A stretch of DNA of 64,000 nt from RYN-230 sp963720645 (GTDB taxonomy: Bacteria; Actinomycetota; Actinomycetes; Streptosporangiales; Streptosporangiaceae): positions 1 through 64,000 of the forward strand of contig CAVRFX010000017.1 in NCBI GenBank assembly GCA_963720645.1, given 5' to 3'. The first letter of the stretch is position 1. Each line of letters opens with the position of its first letter. Below the pieces are notes generated by a model. That model was not told the origin of the DNA. It made no database searches and worked only from the letters and a program-made list of their open reading frames with translations. This document shows positions 26,043-36,613 of this stretch, in pieces. Made by a program: the position numbers and the translations under genes.

Positions 26043-27775
26043 ACCCGCACATTAGCAGCCGGTATCCCGTGCTCCCCAGCTCCGCGCCACGCCCCCGGGC
26101 GGGCGGAACGCCGCCCGCGCAGGGCGGCCCAGCCCCGCCCGGCGGCGTAGCAGACCGCCCCGAACGTCCCCACGAAGAAGCCGACTGGCCAGTTCGTGTC
26201 GTAGGCGGCCGCGATCGACGCCCAGACCACCACCACCGCGATGACCGCGGACAGCGCCACGGCGGGCATCGGCTTGCTGGTCACCGAGCGGGCCGCGGCG
26301 GGCGGCCCGATCATCAGGCTGAAGATGAGCAGCGCCCCCACCACGGGCAGGGTCATGCTGGTGGCCAGCGCCACGACCACGAGGAACAGCGTCTCAACCC
26401 GGGCGGGCCGGACGCCGCGCGCCTCGGCCAGCTCCGGCATCACCGAGGACAGCAGCAGCGGCCGGTACAGCACGGCGATGGCCGCGACGCACCCGGCGGC
26501 GAGGACCGCCACCGGCAGCACCTCGCTGGTGCTGACCCCGAGCACCTCGCCGAACAGCAGGGCGTAGATCTCCGGCGCGTACTCGGTGCTGAAGCTCAGG
26601 AACAGCGCGCCCAGGCCAAGCAGGACCACGAGGGCCAGGGCCGTGGCGACATCCCGCCGGCCGCGCCGGCCCAGCCAGCCGATCCCAAGCGCGCCGAGCA
26701 GCGCGGCGGCCGCCAGCCCGATCAGCGTGTTGACGCCGATCAGGCTCGCCCCGGCCGCGCCCGCGAACGCGCCCTGGGGGACGGCGTCCGCAACGAACGC
26801 CGAGCCGCGCAGCACGATGAAGAACCCGACGACGCCCGCGACGATCGCCACCATCGTGGCCACCAGCCAGGCGTTGGTCATGAACCCGGTATAACATCGG
26901 CTCAGGCCCGCCTCTACCCGGCTGGTGATGGGCGGCCGCTGGTACACGTAGGCCAGGAAGATCAGCGTCACCACGAAGAAGCTGACCGGCCACCCATGCC
27001 GGGCGGGCGGCCAGTAGAAGCTGTCGTAGGCGAGCAGCACACCGAGCCACGTGGCCGCCACGCCGGCCACCGCCGACCAGGCCATGGCCAGCCCCGGGCG
27101 GCTGGTCAGGCGCAGCCCGATCGCGGCGGGCCCGATCAGCAGCGCGGTGGACAGGATGGTGCCGATCGTCATCGCGGACAGCGAGACCGCGAGCGCGATC
27201 GCGGCCAGGCAGAGCATGCCGACCAGCCGCACGCTGACCCCGCGCGCCGCGGCCAGGTCGGGGGCGACCGAGCTGAGCAGCAGCGGCCGGTAGAGCACGG
27301 CCACGATGGCCACCGCCGCCACGCTGAGCGCCACGATGGCCGGGAGGATGGAGCTGCTGATCGTGAACATGGAACCGAACAGGATCGTGATCGTGGCCCC
27401 GGTGACGTTGCTGTGCGTCGTGTCCCAGTAGAGGAACAGCGCGGCCAGGCCCAGCCCCGCGCCGCGGACGATTCCGGTGGCCAGGTCGCGGCCGCGGGGG
27501 CGCTGGATGCCGATCATGTCCATCACCCCGGCGGCCAGCACGCCGACGCCCACGAATCCCCACAGCGGGCTCACCCCGACGAGATAGGAGGCGGAGCCGC
27601 CGGTCACGCTGATGTCAGCCAGCGCGTGCCCCGCGTAGGACTGGCCGCGGATCACGGTGAACGAGCCGACGATCCCGGACACGAGCGCCACGACCCCGCC
27701 CGCGGCCAGGGCCACGTGTACCGGGCCGCTGGCGAAGAAACCTGGCTCGATGACCGCGTTCAGCACCCCGGGCAC
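26039..27775 (-). CDS. znuB: Zinc ABC transporter permease, two permease domains in one chain
   Basis: This chain of about 578 residues contains two ABC-3-family permease domains, each about 280-298 residues with eight or nine helices. The first begins VLNAVIEPGFFASGPVHVA. The second begins MTNAWLVATMVAIVAGVVGF at 26881. Both contain the characteristic YRPLLLSSV segment and a distal glycine-rich helix (LLIGPAAIGLR; LMIGPPAAARS). In most genomes these are two genes; here no in-frame stop separates them. The GTG at 27775 follows GGGGAAG. The chain carries zinc or manganese through the membrane. A hidden indel at the domain boundary cannot be excluded. Confidence 0.82.
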   Translation of the reverse strand: MPGVLNAVIEPGFFASGPVHVALAAGGVVALVSGIVGSFTVIRGQSYAGHALADISVTGGSASYLVGVSPLWGFVGVGVLAAGVMDMIGIQRPRGRDLATGIVRGAGLGLAALFLYWDTTHSNVTGATITILFGSMFTISSSILPAIVALSVAAVAIVAVLYRPLLLSSVAPDLAAARGVSVRLVGMLCLAAIALAVSLSAMTIGTILSTALLIGPAAIGLRLTSRPGLAMAWSAVAGVAATWLGVLLAYDSFYWPPARHGWPVSFFVVTLIFLAYVYQRPPITSRVEAGLSRCYTGFMTNAWLVATMVAIVAGVVGFFIVLRGSAFVADAVPQGAFAGAAGASLIGVNTLIGLAAAALLGALGIGWLGRRGRRDVATALALVVLLGLGALFLSFSTEYAPEIYALLFGEVLGVSTSEVLPVAVLAAGCVAAIAVLYRPLLLSSVMPELAEARGVRPARVETLFLVVVALATSMTLPVVGALLIFSLMIGPPAAARSVTSKPMPAVALSAVIAVVVVWASIAAAYDTNWPVGFFVGTFGAVCYAAGRGWAALRGRRSARPGAWRGAGEHGIPAANVRV

Positions 27776-27863
27776 GGTGACTTCCCCGGCTCGCGGATGA
27801 CCCCGGACACCGCCACGCCCGCACCGCGGCCTGCCCGCCCGGACACCGTGATTTCCATCGCCG

Positions 27864-28729
27864 CTATGCGCTCTTGTGGATGATGGCGTCGGCGGACGGC
27901 ACATCCAGCTCTTCCGCCTGCGGGACGCCGGCCCGGCGCCCCTCCCGGCGACCACGAGGATCCGGTCGTGCACCCTGATCACGTCCACGTGCTGGCCATA
28001 GAGCTCGCTGAGCACCTCGGGACGCACCACGTCGGCGGTCGTCCCGCTGGCCGCCCGGCCGGCCGCCATGTACACGATCCGGTCCATGAACGGCAGCAGC
28101 GGGTTCATGTCATGGGCCGAGATCAGCACCGCGATCTGCTGCTCCCGGGCGACCCGGCCGAGCAGCTCGACCACGTCCTGCTCGCTCGCGATATCCAGGT
28201 TGGCCAGCGGCTCGTCCAGCAGGAGCAGCCGGGGGCGGCTGATCAGCGCGTGCGCGATCAGGACCCGCTGCTGCTCCCCCCCGGACAGCAGGCCCACCCG
28301 CGTGTCGGCGAACCGGTCCGCCCCCACCGCCTGCAGCATCTCGTCCACCAGGTGCCTGCGCCGGGCGGACGGCAGCGGGATGCCCAGCCGCTGCCCATCC
28401 AGCCCCAGGCCGACCAGGTCGCGGGCGCGCAGCGGCATGTCCGGGTCGAGCTGGATCTTCTGCGGGACATAGCCGATTACAGAACCGCGCCGGGTCCGCG
28501 GCTGGCCCGCCACGCGCACGGTGCCCGCCGACGGGGCCTGCAGGCCGAGGATGACCCGCAGCAGCGTGGTCTTGCCCGCGCCGTTCGAGCCGATCAGGCC
28601 CGCGAACTCGCCCGGCCCCAGGCTGAAGCAGACGTCATCGAGGACCTTCCGGCCAGACAGCCAGAGGCTGACCCCCTCGATCCGGAGGAGTTCGCCGACC
28701 CCCCGGCCCGGCCCAGGCCGCATCATCAC
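27864..28729 (-). CDS. znuC: Zinc ABC transporter ATP-binding protein
   Basis: The ATPase has Walker A GSNGAGKTT, the Q-loop YVPQKIQLD, signature LLSGGEQQRV, Walker B RLLLLDEPLANLD and the H-loop ISAHDMNP. It powers metal import with the permease and binding protein. Its start overlaps the znuA stop (ATGATG). As written the frame reads straight on into the permease, giving an 896-residue chain. The natural tail, ELDVPSADAIIHKSA then TAG at 27866-27864, sits in another frame after about 27935. One indel in the GC-rich linker therefore explains the apparent fusion. Confidence 0.85.
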
Positions 28730-29694
28730 TTCAGCCTCTCCGTCGAGGTCCCGTGCTGGATGGCCCGCTCCAGCGCGGTCGTCTCGGCCATCATCCAGGA
28801 CTGGTAGTCGTAGCCCGGTTCCGGCATGGTCTCGTACACGCCGACCACCGGGATCCCGCTGCGCTGGGCCGCGGCCAGGAACGAGGCGGTCAGGGAGTCG
28901 GTCACCTGCTGGTTGTACAGGAACACCTTCACCTTGTGCCCGGAGAACAGGCCGTCCTGGAGCGAGACGTACTGAGGGGCCGGGTCCACGCCGTTCATGA
29001 CGCCGGCCTGGAAGGCGAACGGCGTGAGGTTACGGGTGCCCGCGGCCTGCAGCAGGTAATCGCCGACCGGCTCCGTGGTGGCCACCGGCGTTCCCGGGTA
29101 GCGCGCCCGCAGCACCGCGATCAGGTGATACCAGGGCTCCAGGGACCGGCCGAACGCGGCGGCCCGGGCGGCGAAGTATGCCTGGTGCGCGGGCTGGATG
29201 GCCGAGAGGTCCGCGGCCACGGCCCTCGCGACCGCCGGCATGGTGGACGGCTTGTACCACAGGTGCGGGTTGGGGGTGCTGTCCGGCAGCCCGAGCAGGT
29301 GCTGCACGTCGATAACCCTGCGGCTGCCGTCCGGGGCCGCCGCCTCGATCTTGTTCATGTACGTGTCGTAGCCCAGGCCGTTCTGCACGACCAGGCCCGC
29401 GCTGCTGATCAGCTGGGCCACGCTCGCGCTGGCCTCGAACGTGTGCGGATCGGTGTTCGGGTTGCTCTCGATGGCGCTGACGTGCACGTACTTGCCGCCG
29501 ACCTGGCTGATCACGTTCGCGTACTGATTCTCGGCGCCGACCGCGGTGATCGTGGCGGTCGAATTCGCGGCGGGGGCCGCCCCGGGACCGGCCGAGCACG
29601 CGCCGGCCAGCATGGCCGTCACGGTGGCGGCCACCGCGATCAGGGCGGCCCTGGGGGCAGGTGGCCTCAACGGTGCTGGCCTGAGTAGGCGCAT
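28726..29694 (-). CDS. znuA: Zinc ABC transporter substrate-binding lipoprotein
   Basis: This cluster A-I (ZnuA/TroA-type) binding protein of about 322 residues starts with a lipoprotein signal sequence whose lipobox is LAGAC. Metal-ligand regions include NTDPHTFEAS and NPHLWYKPSTMP (His residues), with an acidic ligand near PVVGVYETMPEPGYDYQSWM. A His-rich loop as in classical ZnuA is absent. The ATG at 29694 is favoured because it begins the signal peptide directly. It is the first gene of znuA-znuC-znuB-zur, all overlapping or closely spaced, and lies 57 nt from a Zur-box-like dyad. Confidence 0.85.
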   Translation of the reverse strand: MRLLRPAPLRPPAPRAALIAVAATVTAMLAGACSAGPGAAPAANSTATITAVGAENQYANVISQVGGKYVHVSAIESNPNTDPHTFEASASVAQLISSAGLVVQNGLGYDTYMNKIEAAAPDGSRRVIDVQHLLGLPDSTPNPHLWYKPSTMPAVARAVAADLSAIQPAHQAYFAARAAAFGRSLEPWYHLIAVLRARYPGTPVATTEPVGDYLLQAAGTRNLTPFAFQAGVMNGVDPAPQYVSLQDGLFSGHKVKVFLYNQQVTDSLTASFLAAAQRSGIPVVGVYETMPEPGYDYQSWMMAETTALERAIQHGTSTERLK

Positions 29695-29750
29695 GAGCTG
29701 GCGGTCTCCGGTATGCATGGCTGCGGCTGGCCGGGGCGCGTCCCCGTTGA

Positions 29751-29771
29751 TGAAAACGATAACCGTTATGA
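29751..29771. promoter_or_regulatory. Zur-box-like dyad
   Basis: The 21-bp segment from TGAAAACG to CGTTATGA pairs at 8 of 10 positions around its centre. It is AT-rich against its surroundings and fits the length and shape of Zur operators. It lies between divergent znuA and the DUF255 gene and could control either or both. Confidence 0.6.
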
Positions 29772-29837
29772 CTTCCGCTCGCAACATGGGCCGGCGCCCC
29801 GCCCCGGGTACCGGGCAGGACAAGCCATGATGGGGAC

Positions 29838-31912
<2,075 letters not shown>

Positions 31913-32000
31913 GGCGGGGCTGATGTAAATAGCACCGTAAATTTCGTTTCGTCCTGACTGGGTCGTGGTACACGCGGCGGGGCCTGGGTATAGGCCACTC

Positions 32001-33197
32001 GTGAATCGAGCTCCGGCGGTGGCACGACGCTGTGCGCAGCGCTGGGGTGCCGTGCTGCTCGCGGCCGCGGCCCTCGCGGCCACCGCTGGGGCACGGGTTC
32101 AGGTACCGGTGGCCGGGAACGGGCCGGGGTCGGTGTCCGCCCAGGCCACGGCGGCGGCCAAGCCGGGCAAGCTGCTCCGGGCGGACGTGATGGTGGTCGC
32201 GCAGCACGCGCTCCCGGCCCGGGACGTGGCCCGGGTGGCCCGGCTGCGCGGCGTCCAGGCGGCCCGCGCGGTCGATGCGGCCCGGGTGCGGGTCAACGGC
32301 ACGCTCGCGGCGGTCCTGGGGGTGGACCCGGCCACGTTCCGCGCGTTCGCCGCGGGGCCGACCGCCTCGGCCAGCCCGCTGTGGGGCAACGTGGCGGACG
32401 GCGCGATCGCCGTCTCCTACACCATGGGCAAGCAGGACAAGCTGCCGCTGGGCGGCACCGTCCAGGTCGCCGGGCGGACACAGCGCTCGCTGCGCGTCGC
32501 CGGGTTCGGCACGGTCGGGATCGGCGGGGTGGACGCGGTGATCTCCCGGACCGTGGCCCGCTCGCTGGGCTTCCCGGCCGGCAACGCGATCGTGGTGAGC
32601 GCCCCGCACGACCGGGTCGCCGCGCTGGTCCGCGAGATCAAGGCCAGGATGCCGCACGGGGCGGTGGTCGAGCCGCTCGTCACCACCACGGCCCGCGGCA
32701 CGCCGGCCGCGGCCGGGCAGGCCGGGGCGTCCGTGGCGCCCGGGAGCCTGGCCGGCGCCACGGCCAACGGCCGGGCCGCGCTGAGCACGGCCGAGCTCGT
32801 GGCCATGCTCAAGGCCGCGGCCAGCCGGGTCGGCTACCCGTACGTGTGGGGCGGCTCCGGGCCGACCACGTTCGACTGCTCCGGGCTGGTGCAATGGTCG
32901 TTCGCCCAGGCCGGGGTGGTCATGCCGCGGGTGGCCGCGGACCAGGCCCGGACCGGGCCCGCGATCCCGCTCAGCCAGGCCCAGGCGGGTGACCTGCTCT
33001 TCTACCGGACCGACCCCACCGCCCCGGACTACATCTCCCATGTCGCCATCTACCTGGGCAAGGGGATGATGATCCAGGCGCCCCAGCCGGGCGAGGACGT
33101 GCAGATCGTCCCGGTGGCGCTCGGCAGCGAGTTCGCGGGCGTGGTCCGGGTGTCCCCGGCCATCGCCGCCCAGGTCGCCGCCTCGCCGGTCGGCTGA
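32001..33197 (+). CDS. Secreted NlpC/P60 (C40) peptidase
   Basis: This is a peptidoglycan endopeptidase of about 398 residues. A signal sequence (WGAVLLAAAALAATAGA) is followed by about 240 residues of novel alpha/beta sequence (DVMVVAQHALPARDVARVAR). The C-terminal C40 domain has Cys in TTFDCSGLVQWSF, His in YISHVAIYLG, and an intervening AQAGDLLFYR. It should cleave stem peptides of the wall. A GTG at 31965 would add 12 residues; I prefer 32001, next to the signal peptide. The N-terminal region resembles an accessory domain rather than a known wall-binding repeat. Confidence 0.85.
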   Translation: MNRAPAVARRCAQRWGAVLLAAAALAATAGARVQVPVAGNGPGSVSAQATAAAKPGKLLRADVMVVAQHALPARDVARVARLRGVQAARAVDAARVRVNGTLAAVLGVDPATFRAFAAGPTASASPLWGNVADGAIAVSYTMGKQDKLPLGGTVQVAGRTQRSLRVAGFGTVGIGGVDAVISRTVARSLGFPAGNAIVVSAPHDRVAALVREIKARMPHGAVVEPLVTTTARGTPAAAGQAGASVAPGSLAGATANGRAALSTAELVAMLKAAASRVGYPYVWGGSGPTTFDCSGLVQWSFAQAGVVMPRVAADQARTGPAIPLSQAQAGDLLFYRTDPTAPDYISHVAIYLGKGMMIQAPQPGEDVQIVPVALGSEFAGVVRVSPAIAAQVAASPVG

Positions 33198-33271
33198 CCG
33201 CCCCGCCGCTGACGTCCCCCGGCTGACCGCTTCTCCCAGGACGCACGGCCTACTTGCCTGCGCCCGAACGA

Positions 33272-33288
33272 CATGATTACATGATTAC
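33272..33288. repeat. Tandem direct repeats next to a start codon
   Basis: CATGATTA is repeated in tandem immediately before the ATG at 33289, and a third partial copy supplies the start codon itself. It is AT-rich and may be an operator or a slippage-prone leader. Confidence 0.55.
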
Positions 33289-33828
33289 ATGAGTACTGAG
33301 AAACACGGCGAAGACGCCGCCCCGGGCGAGGAAATACGCGGCTGGTTCGCGGGCCGGCTGCCCGCGGGCTGGTTCACGGAGGCGCCGGAGGTCCTCGTGG
33401 ACCGGGAAGAGATCACCGTCGTCGGCCCGCTGGGCGGGCTGGACATGGCCGCGGACGCGTCGCCCGCCGCCCAGGCGGCCGCGGCGGACGGCCGGGCCCG
33501 CCGGTTCCGCGAGGAAACCCGCGACCACCGGATCGAGATCGCCCGCGAGGCCGAGCTCAAGTTCAGCCGCAAGGTCTCCTGGGGAGTCATCTGCGGCGAC
33601 CGGAAGGTGATGTTCACCACATTGTCGGTGCCGGTGATGACCCGCCTGCGGCAGTCGGAGCGCCGGGTGCTCGACACGCTGGTGGACGCGGGCGTGGCCC
33701 GCAGCCGCAGCGACGCGCTCGCCTGGTGCGTGCGCCTGGTCGGCGAGCATGAGGAGTCCTGGCTCGGCCAGCTGCGCGAGGCCCTGCGCCGGGTCGAGGA
33801 GGTCCGCGCGGAGGGGCCCCAGGCCTGA
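33289..33828 (+). CDS. Conserved hypothetical protein
   Basis: I do not recognise this 179-residue soluble protein. The first half is acidic and includes LPAGWFTEAPEVLVDREEIT and VGPLGGLDM. The middle is helical and charged (RRFREETRDHRIEIAREAEL). The C-terminal part reads MTRLRQSERRVLDTLVDAGV then SRSDALAWCVRLVGEHEESW, reminiscent of a ribbon-helix-helix DNA-binding domain. No membrane segment or signal peptide is visible. Base use matches its neighbours. A hairpin lies just downstream, so it is probably a single-gene unit. A regulatory role is only a guess. Confidence 0.7.
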   Translation: MSTEKHGEDAAPGEEIRGWFAGRLPAGWFTEAPEVLVDREEITVVGPLGGLDMAADASPAAQAAAADGRARRFREETRDHRIEIAREAELKFSRKVSWGVICGDRKVMFTTLSVPVMTRLRQSERRVLDTLVDAGVARSRSDALAWCVRLVGEHEESWLGQLREALRRVEEVRAEGPQA

Positions 33829-33855
33829 CCGGCGCCCGGACGGCCCGGACGGCCC

Positions 33856-33888
33856 GGCCGCCGGCGTGCCCCTGATGGCCCGGCGGCC
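33856..33888. terminator. GC-rich hairpin after the hypothetical gene
   Basis: A 9-bp stem (GGCCGCCGG with CCGGCGGCC) and a 15-nt loop lie 27 nt past the stop at 33828. No U-run follows. Confidence 0.45.
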
Positions 33889-34114
33889 AGCACGGTGGGC
33901 CACACCATGATCTCTGCTCAGTTTGGTGAACAAGCAGTAACGATTCGTCGTAAGAATACTACTTTCTGTTTAGATAGCCTCGGGTGAGGTTGCACCAGGG
34001 CCCAGACCTGCCCTCTGCGGGCCGGTCATGTCACGAGCCCGCCCCGGTGGTGACATCCTTGAAGCGGGCAGGCGATGCCCGTCGGCCGGTGGCTAGCGGC
34101 GGAAGTGGGTTCGG

Positions 34115-34897
34115 ATGGGGCTGCGCGAGGTTCGGACGAGGCTCCGTGATCTCGTCTACCGCGTTTATGAGCGCAGGCTGGAAGCGTCCCTGTCCGGGCA
34201 CACCGTGCCGCGTCACGTCGGGGTCATCCTGGACGGCAACCGGCGGTGGGCCCGTCTCGCGGGTTTCACCGACGTCAGCAACGGCCACCAGAAGGGCGCC
34301 GACCACATCTTCGAGCTGCTCGGCTGGTGCAGCCAGGCGCGGGTCGAGGTGGTCACCCTCTGGCTGCTGGCCACGGACAACCTGTCCCGCCCCACCGCCG
34401 AGCTGGAACCGCTGCTGAAGATCATTGAGAGCACGGTCCAGGCGCTGGCCGACGCCGGGTGGCACGTGAAGCCGGTGGGCGCGCTCGACCTGCTCCCGGC
34501 GGAGACCGCGCAGGTGCTCAAGGACGCCGGCGAGGCCACCGCGGGCTATCCCGGCCTGCTGGTCAACGTGGCCATCGGCTACGGCGGCCGCCGTGAGATC
34601 GCCGACGCGGTCCGCTCCCTGCTCCAGGACCACGCGACCAAGGGCACCACGATCGAGGAGCTCGCCGAGGTCCTGGACGTGGAGCACATCGCCGAGCACC
34701 TCTACACCGCCGGGCAGCCCGATCCGGACCTGGTCATCAGGACGTCCGGGGAACAGCGGCTGAGCGGTTTCCTGCTCTGGCAGAGCGCGCACTCGGAGTT
34801 CTACTTCTGCGACGCCTACTGGCCCGACTTCCGGCGGGTGGACTTCCTCCGGGCGCTCCGCTCTTACGCGGCCCGGCAGCGCCGGTTCGGGTCCTAG
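34115..34897 (+). CDS. uppS: Isoprenyl (cis-prenyl) transferase
   Basis: This 260-residue enzyme of the undecaprenyl diphosphate synthase family condenses isopentenyl diphosphate with an allylic diphosphate in cis. The catalytic Asp is in GVILDGNRRWARLAGF at about 37-52. RTSGEQRLSGFLLWQSAHSE and FYFCDAYWPDFR complete the substrate and magnesium sites. Actinobacteria often carry two such enzymes, a short-chain and a long-chain one, and sequence alone does not settle which this is. It supplies lipid carrier precursor for the wall. The frame is intact. Confidence 0.92.
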   Translation: MGLREVRTRLRDLVYRVYERRLEASLSGHTVPRHVGVILDGNRRWARLAGFTDVSNGHQKGADHIFELLGWCSQARVEVVTLWLLATDNLSRPTAELEPLLKIIESTVQALADAGWHVKPVGALDLLPAETAQVLKDAGEATAGYPGLLVNVAIGYGGRREIADAVRSLLQDHATKGTTIEELAEVLDVEHIAEHLYTAGQPDPDLVIRTSGEQRLSGFLLWQSAHSEFYFCDAYWPDFRRVDFLRALRSYAARQRRFGS

Positions 34898-35040
34898 CCC
34901 CGGCTCCGGGATCTTAAACCCGTCCTGAACCTTCTCCGGCGTGGTGTGCGACACCCTGCCTGGGTCTTCCAGGGATGGCACGTCCCGGGTACCTTTCAAT
35001 CAGGTGGGCGGTGCCTAGCCGCCCCCCCGGGAAGGCCCTC

Positions 35041-35167
35041 GACATCCTCGAGCTTCGTGTCCTGGCACGCAGGCGAGACGAGCGAAGGGCCGGGACCTGG
35101 CCCTTCGAGGGCCTATCCCGGTCCTGGAGACACATCTGTGTCCGAGCGCGGCGCCACCTGAGGCGCC
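35041..35167 (+). ncRNA. Structured 5' leader of the phoH-like gene
   Basis: Several stems occur in order. CTCGA/TCGAG is followed by a perfect 8-bp stem GAAGGGCC/GGCCCTTC (35084-35106), then GACACA/TGTGTC, then GGCGCC-ACCTGA-GGCGCC (35149-35166). The last ends 5 nt before the GGGGAGA ribosome-binding site. Such a layout suits attenuation or ribosome-site control. I could not match it to a known riboswitch class. Confidence 0.4.
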
Positions 35168-35180
35168 CAGGGGAGAACGA

Positions 35181-36567
35181 GTGGCCAGTTCTTCTGCCCG
35201 CCGCGAGCCGCGGCCCAGCAACGCCCGTACTGACATGGACGGTGGGGCTCCCGGCATGACCGGAAGCCGCCGGTTCAGCTACGTGCTGGACACCAGCGTC
35301 CTGCTCGCCGACCCGGCCGCGATCAGCCGGTTCGCCGAGCACCGCGTGATCCTGCCCATCGTCGTCATCACCGAGCTGGAGGCCAAGCGTCATCACCCCG
35401 AACTGGGTTATTTCGCCCGCCAGGCCCTCCGGCACCTGGATGACCTGCGGATCGAATTCGGCCGGCTGGACGCCGACCTGCCGATCGGTGACGAGGGCGG
35501 AACCGTCCGGGTCGAGCTGAACCACTCCGATCCCCAGGTCCTTCCCCCGGGGTTCCGGCTCGGTGACAACGACACGCGGATCCTGTCGGTCGCGCGCAGC
35601 CTGGTGGCTGAGGGCGAAGACGTGGTCCTGGTCAGCAAGGACCTGCCGCTGCGGGTCAAGGCGGCCTCGATCGGCCTGACCGCCCAGGAGTACCGGGCCG
35701 AGCTGCCGGCCGACTCGGGCTGGACCGGCATGACCGAGCTCGAGGTGAGCGCGGACGATATCCAGGAGCTCTACGACACCGGGAAGCTGGACTGCGAGCA
35801 GGCACGTGAGCTGCCCTGCCACACCGGGCTGGTGCTGGCCGCGGGCGGCCACGGCAGCTGCAGCGCCCTCGGCCGGGTGCTGCCCGACAAGTCGGTCCGG
35901 CTGGTCCGGGGCGACCGGGAGGCGTTCGGCCTGCACGGCCGGAGCGCCGAGCAGCGCGTCGCTCTGGACCTCCTCCTCGACCCCGACGTGGGCATCGTCT
36001 CGCTCGGCGGCCGCGCCGGGCACGGGCAAGTCCGCGCTGGCCCTCTGCGCGGGCCTGGAGGCCGCGATGGAACGGCGCCAGCACCGCAAGGTGGTCGTGT
36101 TCCGCCCGCTATACGCGGTGGGCGGCCAGGAGCTCGGCTACCTCCCGGGCTCGGAGGCGGACAAGATGAACCCGTGGGCCCAGGCGGTCTACGACACGCT
36201 GTCCGCCGTCACCTCGCAGGACGTGATCGACGAGGTGATGGCCCGCGACATGTTCGAGGTGCTGCCGCTCACCCACATCCGGGGCCGCTCGCTGCACGAC
36301 TCGTTCGTCATCGTGGACGAGGCCCAGTCCCTGGAGCAGAGCGTGCTGCTGACCGTGCTGTCCCGGATCGGCTCGGGGTCACGGGTCGTGCTGACCCACG
36401 ACATCGCGCAGCGGGACAACCTGCGGGTGGGCCGGCACGACGGCGTGGTCGCGGTCATCGAGAAGCTCAAGGGGCACCCGCTGTTCGCCCACGTGACGCT
36501 GGTCCGGTCGGAACGGTCCCCGATCGCGGCACTCGTCACCGAGATGCTGGAGGACTCAGGTTTGTGA
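35181..36567 (+). CDS. PIN-PhoH fusion ATPase, frameshifted
   Basis: The N-terminal PIN ribonuclease domain (about 31-170) has the acidic residues of YVLDTSVLLADP, VITELEAKRH and LGDNDTRILSVA. The PhoH-type P-loop ATPase domain includes DKMNPWAQAVYDTL, the Walker B IVDEAQSLE and VVLTHDIAQRDNL. PhoH2-like proteins are RNA helicase-nucleases. The Walker A motif straddles an extra G near 36018: with it removed the sequence reads GGRAGTGKSA. That points strongly to a sequencing insertion. The total is about 461 residues, normal for the family. The GTG start has GGGGAGA upstream. Confidence 0.88.
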
Positions 36568-36613
36568 TACCCCGGGTGGCGGGAAGCCCCGGGAAGTCGG
36601 CAGACTACTCCAC

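Noticed and set aside
26039..28729. A single 896-residue ATPase-permease-permease fusion
   Set aside because: The ATPase-permease linker is nonsense in this frame, whereas the natural ATPase tail and stop (27866-27864) lie in another frame. I split it there and kept only the permease-permease fusion.
34990..35180. Known riboswitch (c-di-AMP type) before phoH
   Set aside because: I could not find its conserved sequence blocks; only generic stems are visible.
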